Assembly: GCA_015272155.1 (NCBI GenBank)
Contig: JACYME010000145.1
Location: forward strand, 1-49,843
Direction of reading: 5' to 3'
DNA from: Leptolyngbyaceae cyanobacterium T60_A2020_046
GTDB taxonomy: Bacteria; Cyanobacteriota; Cyanobacteriia; Phormidesmidales; Phormidesmidaceae
DNA length: 49,843 nucleotides
Positions 43,158 through 49,843 of the stretch are shown here, piece by piece. The translations under genes and the position numbers were made by a program. The notes beneath the pieces were generated by a model. The model was not told where the DNA came from. It did not search any database and saw only the letters and a list, made by a program, of their open reading frames with translations. Position 1 is the stretch's first letter; the number at the start of each line of letters is the position of its first letter.

Positions 43158-44306
43158 ATGTTGGTCAGAAACCTTATCTTTTATGGGCTGCTTGTGTTTG
43201 TGCCAATTTCCATCGCAGCCCACTGGCTGGGCTGGGGCGAACTGGCGGTTTTTGTCACCGCTGCCCTCGCGATCGTGCCCCTCGCCGGGTGGATGGGCAC
43301 CGCCACCGAAGAAATCGCCGTGGTGCTGGGCCCCTCCTGGGGCGGGCTGCTAAATGCCACCTTTGGCAACGCCACAGAGCTGATCATTGCCCTCATTGCA
43401 TTGAATGAAGGCTTGGTGAACGTGGTGAAATCCAGCATTGTCGGTTCGATTATTGGCAACCTGCTGCTGGTGATGGGCCTGTCGATGCTGCTGGGCGGGC
43501 TGAAATTTAAGGAGCAAACCTTTCAGTCGGTGCTGGCCCGCGTGAATGCGTCGTCAATGAATCTGGCGGTGATTGCTATGCTGTTGCCGACGGCGGTGGG
43601 CTTTACCTCAACGGAGTTTAGCGAGCTGTCGTTGCTGAAACTGTCGGATGCGGTGGCGATCGTGCTGATTGGCGTCTACGCGCTGACGTTGCTGTTTTCG
43701 ATGAAAACCCATGCCTATCTCTACGATGTTGGCACTGCGGATCTGATGGCGGAGGCAGAGGGTGCAGAACCCGCGATCGCCCCATCCCCCGAACCCGAAG
43801 CAGAACACGCAGAACACGACGGACACCCCCCCAATCTCAAGATTTGGATTCCGGTATTGCTCGGGGCGACGCTGCTGGTCGCGCTGGAATCGGAGCTATT
43901 GGTGGATTCCCTCGAAGCAGCCACCGAGCAACTAGGCCTCACCAAGCTGTTTACGGGCGTGATTTTGCTGCCCATCATTGGCAATGCCGCCGAACACGCC
44001 ACCGCCGTCACCGTCGCGATGAAAAACAAGATGGATCTGTCCGTCTCTGTGTCCGTGGGGTCGAGTTTGCAGATTGCCCTCTTTGTTGCGCCCGTGCTGG
44101 TGTTGGCGGGCTGGGTGCTGGGTCAGCCAATGGATCTCCAGTTCAACGGGTTTGAGCTGGTGGCGGTGGCGGTGGCGGTGCTGATCGCCAATTCCATCAG
44201 CGCCGACGGGCGATCGAACTGGCTGGAGGGGACGCTGCTGCTGGCCACCTACGTCATTGTGGGGCTGGCCTTTTACTTCCATCCGGTGATTCCAGCCTTG
44301 GGGTGA
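43158..44306 (+). CDS. cax: Calcium/proton exchanger, CAX family
   Basis: A 382-residue membrane antiporter exporting Ca2+ (or similar cations) in exchange for protons. Two alpha-repeats carry the family signatures: FGNATELIIALIALNEGLVN near residue 71 and IGNAAEHATAVTVAMKNKMD near residue 274, followed by SVSVGSSLQIALFVAPVLVL. Between the halves lies an acidic and His-rich loop (EGAEPAIAPSPEPEAEHAEH), as is usual. About eleven membrane segments are visible. The ATG at 43158 (MLVRNLIFYGLLVFVP) starts right at the first membrane helix and is preferred over 43095. It stands alone. Very confident. Confidence 0.95.
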   Translation: MLVRNLIFYGLLVFVPISIAAHWLGWGELAVFVTAALAIVPLAGWMGTATEEIAVVLGPSWGGLLNATFGNATELIIALIALNEGLVNVVKSSIVGSIIGNLLLVMGLSMLLGGLKFKEQTFQSVLARVNASSMNLAVIAMLLPTAVGFTSTEFSELSLLKLSDAVAIVLIGVYALTLLFSMKTHAYLYDVGTADLMAEAEGAEPAIAPSPEPEAEHAEHDGHPPNLKIWIPVLLGATLLVALESELLVDSLEAATEQLGLTKLFTGVILLPIIGNAAEHATAVTVAMKNKMDLSVSVSVGSSLQIALFVAPVLVLAGWVLGQPMDLQFNGFELVAVAVAVLIANSISADGRSNWLEGTLLLATYVIVGLAFYFHPVIPALG

Positions 44307-44659
44307 TTCAGATCGCCGAGGGTTCAGTGCGAACCCGTGGGTTGCAAGCGCTGGGATAAACCTCGGAGATCTAGGGAGATTTGGGAGCGGCCCTATCGAT
44401 GGAATGAATTTTTGGTGTGGGGTCAACAAGGAACGATCGCCCGCCAATCATCCGCGTTACGCTGAAAAAGCTGCCATTGCCCCAAAACGGGCGCGGGCCG
44501 TCTCATCCAAACTGGGCCAACCCCTCCGCACCGCTAGAGTTTGCCCTCTGGACTCAGCATTGTGCGCTGTCATGCCAGAGCGGTCATGCTCTCGATCGGC
44601 GTCAATGACAGCCCCCTGCTCCGCCATTCTGCCTACTGAAGTTGGTTCTTCGCGCGTCC
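44307..44659. promoter_or_regulatory. Spacer between antiporter and glucan phosphorylase genes
   Basis: About 350 bp, no gene supported. A perfect small hairpin GGGTTC-AGTGC-GAACCC lies at 44320-44336, 14 bp after the antiporter stop, and could be its terminator although no T-tract follows. The rest should hold the promoter of the phosphorylase gene; I cannot place one. Confidence 0.35.
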
Positions 44660-46861
44660 ATGAATCCCATCACCCAGTTGAAATCCCATCTGCCGTCGCC
44701 CCTGTGCCGCCTTGGCGACCTCGCCTACAACTATTGGTGGAGCTGGACCCCAGAGCGGATTTCACTGTTTAGCGCGATCGCCCCCAGCATTTGGCAAACC
44801 TGCCACCACAACCCCGTTGCGCTGCTGGAGTCCACCAGCTACGAACGGCTGTCACAGTTGGCAGAAGATCCCCAGTACCTCAAGCGGCTGCAAACCCTGG
44901 CCCATCAGTTTGACCTCTACATGCGCGACCACGACACCTGGGCCAGTCGGGTTGCCCCCCACCTCTCCCCCGAAGCACCCGTCGCCTACTTTTGTGTGGA
45001 ATATGGGCTGCACGAGTCGCTGCCCATTTATTCCGGTGGGCTGGGCGTGCTGGCGGGCGATCACCTCAAATCCGCCTCTGACCTGGGGGTGCCCACCGTC
45101 GGTGTGGGGCTGCTCTACAAGCAGGGCTACGTGCGCCAGCACCTCAACCGCAGCGGCTGGCAGGCCGACCACTACGCCGACAATGACTTTGAGCACATGC
45201 CGTTGGAGCTGGTGCGCGACGAGTATGGCCAGCCCGTCACCGTCAAGGTGACGATCCGGCAGCGGACAGTGCGCGTGCAGGTGTGGAAGGCGCGGATTGG
45301 GCGGGTGGATCTGTATCTGCTGGATGCTGATCGCCCCGACAATGACCCCCTCGATCGCCGCCTGACGGGGCAGCTCTACACCAGCAATCGCGAAACCCTG
45401 ATCGCCCAAGAGGTGCTGCTGGGGGTAGGTGGGGTGCGCATGTTGCAGGCGTTGGAAATTGAGCCCGCTTTGTATCACATCAACGAGGGGCAGTCGGCCT
45501 TTGCGCTGCTGGAGGTTGCTCGTCAGGAAATTGAAGCCTCGGGCAAGAACTTTTATGACCTAGAGGGGTGGATTCGCGATCGCGCCGTCTTCACCACCCA
45601 CACTCCCGTTCCCGACGGCAACCACATTTTTTCCGCCGACATGATGGACTCCTTCTTTGGGCATTACTGGCCCCAGTTAGGCCTCACCCGCGAAGAGTTT
45701 CTCAACCTGGGGGCGCGGCGTTTTGGCGACCCGTGGGAGCCCTTTAGCATGACGGTGCTGGCGTTGCGGCTGTGTCGTGTTGCCAATGGCGTCAGCCGCC
45801 GCCACGGCGAAGTGTCGCGCCACCTGTGGCAAATTCTGTATCCTGATCGCCCCGAAGCAGAGGTTCCCATCGGCCACATCACCAATGGCGTCCACGTGCG
45901 CACCTGGACGGCTCCCCTCATGGCCGATTTGTATCGCCACTACTTGGGGCACGACTGGTCGCTGCGGGTTGCAGATGCCAGCCTTTGGCAGCAGGTTGAT
46001 CGCATTCCCGATCGCGAGCTGTGGAACCGCCACTGCATCCTCAAGGAACGACTGATCGCCTACACCCGCGCCAAGGTGCTCCAAGCCCGCAAGGCCCGAG
46101 GCGAAGCGGCGGACGATATCGCCGCCGTGGATCAACTCCTCGATCCCAACACCCTGACCTTGGGGTTTGCCCGTCGCTTTAGCCCCTACAAACGCGGCGC
46201 GCTTTTGTTCAAAGACTTGCAGCGGGCGATTCGGATTTTGTCCAACAGTCGTCGCCCGATTCAGATCATCTATGCGGGCAAGGCGCGCCCCGGCGACGAT
46301 GAGGGCAAGCGCATCATTCAACGGCTGATGGAGTGGTGTCGGCACCCGGCCCTGCGCGATCGCGTTGCCTTTGTCGAAGACTACGACATATATACCGCAG
46401 AGCTGATGGTGCACGGCGTCGATGTTTGGCTCAACACGCCCCGCCGCCCCACCGAAGCCTGTGGCACCAGTGGCCAAAAGGCGGCGCTCAACGGTGGCAT
46501 TAACGCCAGTGTGCTGGATGGTTGGTGGTGCGAAGCTTACCAGGAAGGGCGGGCGGGCAAACCCAGCAACGGTTGGGTGATTGGCGAAGAGACGGATACT
46601 AGCGATCAGGAAGTGCAAGACCAGATCGATGCGGAGTCGCTCTATAGCTTGCTGGAGCGCGAGATGGCTCCGTTGTTTTATGATCGCGATCGCCACGGCC
46701 TACCCCACAAGTGGATCGCCATGATGAAGGCGTCAATTCGTACCAATGCGCCCACCTTTAACAGCGATCGCATGGTGGCGGAATATGTGACCCGCGCCTA
46801 CCTCGGCGAGGGGGAACTGTTCCCTGAAGCGATCGTCGCCAGCCCCGTCGCCTCGGCATAG
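44660..46861 (+). CDS. glgP: Alpha-glucan phosphorylase
   Basis: A 733-residue phosphorylase of the TIGR02094 type, releasing glucose-1-phosphate from glycogen with pyridoxal phosphate. Recognisable parts: PEAPVAYFCVEYGLHESLPI, YSGGLGVLAGDHLKSASDLG, PTVGVGLLYKQGYVRQHLN, HITNGVHVRTWTAP, ARRFSPYKRGALLF, and the cofactor lysine region RRPTEACGTSGQKAALNGG (Lys about 607), then INASVLDGWWCEAY. The ATG at 44660 (MNPITQLKSHLPSPL) is the usual beginning of the family. A TTG at 44642 would add six residues. Cytoplasmic; no glycogen neighbours in the window. Very confident. Confidence 0.95.
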   Translation: MNPITQLKSHLPSPLCRLGDLAYNYWWSWTPERISLFSAIAPSIWQTCHHNPVALLESTSYERLSQLAEDPQYLKRLQTLAHQFDLYMRDHDTWASRVAPHLSPEAPVAYFCVEYGLHESLPIYSGGLGVLAGDHLKSASDLGVPTVGVGLLYKQGYVRQHLNRSGWQADHYADNDFEHMPLELVRDEYGQPVTVKVTIRQRTVRVQVWKARIGRVDLYLLDADRPDNDPLDRRLTGQLYTSNRETLIAQEVLLGVGGVRMLQALEIEPALYHINEGQSAFALLEVARQEIEASGKNFYDLEGWIRDRAVFTTHTPVPDGNHIFSADMMDSFFGHYWPQLGLTREEFLNLGARRFGDPWEPFSMTVLALRLCRVANGVSRRHGEVSRHLWQILYPDRPEAEVPIGHITNGVHVRTWTAPLMADLYRHYLGHDWSLRVADASLWQQVDRIPDRELWNRHCILKERLIAYTRAKVLQARKARGEAADDIAAVDQLLDPNTLTLGFARRFSPYKRGALLFKDLQRAIRILSNSRRPIQIIYAGKARPGDDEGKRIIQRLMEWCRHPALRDRVAFVEDYDIYTAELMVHGVDVWLNTPRRPTEACGTSGQKAALNGGINASVLDGWWCEAYQEGRAGKPSNGWVIGEETDTSDQEVQDQIDAESLYSLLEREMAPLFYDRDRHGLPHKWIAMMKASIRTNAPTFNSDRMVAEYVTRAYLGEGELFPEAIVASPVASA

Positions 46862-47143
46862 CCTCGCCGGCCCCCCAGCTTCTGAATTTCAGGGATCGCC
46901 AGTCCGGTTAACCAGGTGGTTTCTCACGTTTTGTTGCAGGGAGCGGCGCGATCGCAGCATCCGCAATCCCTACCCGATGCGACGAGATGGGCCAGGATTT
47001 GAGGCAAATTTGAGCGATCGTAGCTGACGATATCCTGCATCATTACAGCCCGCGCGCCCCATCTTCGCGGAGATGTCACCGCCGAGATCGGTGGCTATGA
47101 TAGCCACATTCCCGACTGTGCTGTTGTTGCGTTGGAGGCGACC

Positions 47144-49633
47144 ATGCCACCGCTAGTGTCTCCCTGGGTTGCGTCAATGGGGGGCGGAATGGCCCTCAGC
47201 CTGGTGTTCGCACCCCCCGCTGTTGCCCAGACTCCGTGTCCCTACGCGATCGTTCGCATCGAGAGCCAGCAGGCCGTCGATCAGGCGGCGGTGTGCGAAG
47301 CGGCAAAACCCTGGGCCGATGCAGGCTATGCAGTGCTGGTGTTTCTCACCGATGCGCGCCCCAGCAGCGAAGACGCCTGGTTTACCCTGCTGGATGGCGT
47401 TGAGGCCGAGGCCGGACTGCGCGATCTGAGCCAGACGGATAGTTTTCGACGGGCCGCGATCGCCCTCGAAGCCACCACCGCCACCGACCTACCCTATGCC
47501 GTCAGCATTACCTACCGCGAAGCCCTCTACAACACGCCCCTCGATACCAATCCAGCGGGCATTGATCGCATCAAAGCCAGCATTCGCGAAAAAATTGCCG
47601 GGCAGGACGCCACTTGGGCGCTCACCACAGGCTTGACGGATCTGGCGGATTTAGCGGGGGTGGTAAATGCTCCGGCTCCGATGCCCCCGTCGGGGGAAGC
47701 AAGCCCGAGCCTCAGCGCCGATTCCGGCGTCAACAATGCCTTGGCCGGAGGCGGATTAGTGATGGTTGGGGGCGGCACGGTGGGCTTTTTGGCCCTGCGG
47801 CGGCGACGGATCCGGCGGCTGAACGCCCACCTGATCACCTTGCAATCGCGGGTGGCGAACCTGTTGATGGGGTGTGAGCAATTGCTAGCAGGTAATGAGC
47901 CCGAAAGTACGGTGCCCTATCTGCTGTTTGCGGAGGCGGATGGCGATCGCTATCCCCAGCTTGCTGCTCAGGTCAACGCCTGGTTAACCGAAGCCCGCCA
48001 GGCCCTCGACCAAGCCTTTCAGGCCCATGCCCATCTGCAAGAAGATGGGGATCAGCTCAAGCGTCCCTTACCCGAACGTATCGCTGCCTGGGAGATGCTG
48101 TATCTCTCCTTTGTGGGCAATCGCGATCGCATTCGCGCTATGTCCGACGAAGAACTGCAAACCCTGCTGAACCCAGCCCTCGTGCTCGGCAAAACCCATA
48201 GGCTGAGCCGCGGACTGGTAACCCAATTGGAAACCATTCAGCGGCAGATGCAGGATGCACCGCTCAAGGTTGAACTGCTCAAGGTTGATCCGCAAACCGT
48301 CGATGTGGAGGGTATTTTGGGCCTCGTAGAGCAGGTGGATAACGCCATCGATCGCTTACGGCGAGCCGTCACCGAAGCACCCCAACGCCTCGCCGCCGTG
48401 CAGCAGCAGCGCCAAGCCTTGACGCTTCACCTCCCCGACAGTTTGGAGCTGGCCCCCGCCGAAGCCCTGGCCGCCCTCGATGCCCAGATTGCCGAGGTCG
48501 AGGCCACCCTGACGCGCGATCGCCGCTATCTAGACGTGCTGACCCAGTGCGATGCCCTGGCGCAACATATGGGGGTTCTGGAAACCCTGATCAAACGCTT
48601 CCGCACCATCGATCAGCAGCGGGCCGAAATTCAGGCCATTCAACAGGCGGGCTACCGTCCACCCACCCTGCCCCAGCGCCTCACCACCGTGGCCCAAATT
48701 TTGGAACGGCTGCGGTACCTGTTGCGCAGCGGCCACTATGGGCAAGTGCCCGACACTCTGCTGACCCTGGTGGATGCTAGCAGCCAAGCCCACGCTGCCG
48801 CCCAAGACTGGCAGGCCCAACATCAGCACAACCAAAACGTCCTCAAGGCGATGGGTTTAGAGCGCGATCGCCTGCAAACCTTAGCTGAAGGAGAGGCGAC
48901 CGCCGCCTGGGACTGGCTGCAAGCCTATCCCCCCAGCAACTGGCAAGACCTCAGTGCCGCCCTGCCCCAAGCCACCGATCTGCTGAACCAAATTCGCAAC
49001 ACCGACCTGCCTCACCTCATCGCCCAAAACGACCTGTCGGTGCAGGCGTTTGAGGCCGTCCGAGACGGGACAGACCAGACGAAACAACGCATCGCCCAAG
49101 CCGAGCATTACCTACAAACCCTGCTCGATCGCCAACGCCTGGTTCACGCCGCAGAAGTGGATTTGAACCGCGATTTGGCGGAAGTTGCGACGGCATTGGC
49201 GGAGACGACCAAGCTCGTCACCCCCAAACTGTTGGGTCTGTTGGCGGTGGGCAAACCCGACCCTCGCTTGCAGCAGGTGCAGATTGAGCTGGATACCGCC
49301 CATGCCCTGGAGCAGGGTCGCGAATATCTGCTCGCCTGCGAAGCCTGCGATCGCGCCCGCCGCATCGTGATTTCTGTCTATGGCAGCAAGGTACGCGAAA
49401 CCATCCCGACGGTGCAAGCGGTGGTGAGGGATGCTGATGCCCACGGCAAGGGCCAGGCAGAATTGCAGCAGGCGTTGGCGTTGATTCCCACGGAACCCGC
49501 GATCGCCCACGCCACGGGCTCAGCCCTCACTGGCCTTTACCAAGATGTCATCCAAGCCCGTGCCCTGCTGGAGGCCGCTGAAGCCCGTGCCCAGGCGGAG
49601 ATCCGCCGCACTGTTGCAGCCCGCAAGCGTTAG
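47144..49633 (+). CDS. Membrane-anchored coiled-coil protein with secreted N-terminal domain
   Basis: An 829-residue protein. It begins with a signal-peptide-like segment (WVASMGGGMALSLVFAPPAV with AQ after it), then an extracytoplasmic domain of about 150 residues (CPYAIVRIESQQAVDQAAVC, AGYAVLVFLTDARPSSEDAW) that may be TPM-like, a Gly/Pro/Ser linker, one membrane helix (GGGLVMVGGGTVGFLALRRR, about 199-218), and about 600 residues of cytoplasmic helical coiled coil (RLNAHLITLQSRVANLLMGC onwards). Similar TPM-membrane-coil proteins occur in cyanobacteria, and the long coil resembles a septation or scaffold protein in layout only. The frame begins earlier with TTG at 47132; ATG 47144 is preferred. 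Function unknown. Confidence 0.75.
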   Translation: MPPLVSPWVASMGGGMALSLVFAPPAVAQTPCPYAIVRIESQQAVDQAAVCEAAKPWADAGYAVLVFLTDARPSSEDAWFTLLDGVEAEAGLRDLSQTDSFRRAAIALEATTATDLPYAVSITYREALYNTPLDTNPAGIDRIKASIREKIAGQDATWALTTGLTDLADLAGVVNAPAPMPPSGEASPSLSADSGVNNALAGGGLVMVGGGTVGFLALRRRRIRRLNAHLITLQSRVANLLMGCEQLLAGNEPESTVPYLLFAEADGDRYPQLAAQVNAWLTEARQALDQAFQAHAHLQEDGDQLKRPLPERIAAWEMLYLSFVGNRDRIRAMSDEELQTLLNPALVLGKTHRLSRGLVTQLETIQRQMQDAPLKVELLKVDPQTVDVEGILGLVEQVDNAIDRLRRAVTEAPQRLAAVQQQRQALTLHLPDSLELAPAEALAALDAQIAEVEATLTRDRRYLDVLTQCDALAQHMGVLETLIKRFRTIDQQRAEIQAIQQAGYRPPTLPQRLTTVAQILERLRYLLRSGHYGQVPDTLLTLVDASSQAHAAAQDWQAQHQHNQNVLKAMGLERDRLQTLAEGEATAAWDWLQAYPPSNWQDLSAALPQATDLLNQIRNTDLPHLIAQNDLSVQAFEAVRDGTDQTKQRIAQAEHYLQTLLDRQRLVHAAEVDLNRDLAEVATALAETTKLVTPKLLGLLAVGKPDPRLQQVQIELDTAHALEQGREYLLACEACDRARRIVISVYGSKVRETIPTVQAVVRDADAHGKGQAELQQALALIPTEPAIAHATGSALTGLYQDVIQARALLEAAEARAQAEIRRTVAARKR

Positions 49634-49791
49634 ACCGCGAGCTATGCTGCTTCGTCAAGCTCCTCCCGCAGTTGGTCGAGCTCTTCATCGTGCAGTTCTT
49701 CTAGCGGGTCGTCGCGGCGATCGTCCAGTTCCGGCGGCAGCAGTCGGCGACGCTAGGGCTCGTCCCAATTAGTCCCCGGAGATTTGGCAGC

Positions 49792-49843
49792 TTATTCAGC
49801 GGGCTGAAAGTTGCGGCATTGGAGCACGGGGGCGTCGGCGTGG
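49792..49843 (-). CDS. Partial gene at window edge, C-terminus only
   Basis: Leftward frame entering from the right edge and stopping at TAA 49792-49794: HADAPVLQCRNFQPAE. It has the composition of resident coding sequence but is too short to identify. Further left in the same frame, after two stops, runs an acidic stretch RRRLLPPELDDRRDDP and LEELHDEELDQLREELDEAA (49648-49752) without a start codon; it may be a former extension or a separate small gene with an unusual start. Confidence 0.45.
   Translation of the reverse strand, partial: HADAPVLQCRNFQPAE

Larger units (their letters stand above)
1..49843. repeat. Dispersed HIP1 octamer GCGATCGC
   Basis: The palindrome GCGATCGC and its near forms recur throughout resident genes and spacers on this window, for example at 13757-13764 and 13770-13777. 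This is the HIP1 element of many cyanobacterial genomes. I noticed none in the cassette (34965-36917) or in the decayed transposase (37235-38143), which supports recent arrival of both. Confidence 0.85.

Noticed and set aside
44404-44772. A plus-strand frame overlapping the start of the phosphorylase gene
   Set aside because: The overlapping part is an out-of-frame reading of the real glgP start; the rest has no similarity.

Overview
The window is from a GC-rich cyanobacterial chromosome. The HIP1 octamer GCGATCGC occurs throughout the resident sequence, and the gene content is cyanobacterial: an olefin synthase, DUF3593, cyanobacterial Ser/Thr kinases with WD40 or transmembrane tails, Uma2 endonucleases and many pentapeptide repeats. 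I saw no rRNA, tRNA or CRISPR array. I cannot name the species.

Layout. 0.9-4.0 kb: a small coiled-coil protein, then a leftward operon of a SyCRP1-like regulator, a DUF2232 membrane protein and a UPF0284/CobT-like protein. 4.7-11.3 kb: one giant gene (2185 aa) with an N-terminal coiled coil, about 1250 residues of Asp/Glu-rich low complexity and a C-terminal Hsp70/actin-fold ATPase. 11.3-17 kb: DUF58, a conserved unknown, folE, an SDR and accA. 17.4-26 kb: a two-gene olefin synthase, FAAL-ACP followed by KS-AT-KR-ACP-ST-TE, predicted to turn fatty acids into terminal alkenes. accA, for malonyl-CoA supply, is divergent just upstream. 26-28.6 kb: DUF3593 and a membrane Ser/Thr kinase. 28.7-32.1 kb: a wrecked siderophore-uptake locus (DUF1636 gene intact; TonB-receptor, FecB-type binding protein and AraC/PchR regulator reduced to fragments), interleaved with two Uma2 genes. 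32.4-34.7 kb: a conserved unknown, a pentapeptide protein and a GGCT-like protein.

34.86-37.07 kb is the most remarkable part. A complete PvuII-type restriction-modification system (divergent m4C methyltransferase, controller protein, endonuclease) lies on a 1953-bp segment with the exact anatomy of an integron gene cassette. It starts TTAGAC and ends in an attC site with GTCTAAC, paired arms, an unpaired spacer and extrahelical bases. It is inserted at a G|TT inside an IS1-family insA gene; removing it restores the insA reading frame perfectly. The segment is AT-richer than its surroundings and I saw no HIP1 in it. No integron integrase is in the window. A transposase gene killed by two in-frame stops follows (37.2-38.1 kb).

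38.4-49.8 kb: tsaB and a long pentapeptide protein; a zinc-ribbon kinase-WD40 protein overlapping an endonuclease/exonuclease/phosphatase gene; a Ca2+/H+ antiporter; an alpha-glucan phosphorylase; a membrane-anchored coiled-coil protein; and the 3' end of a leftward gene at the edge.
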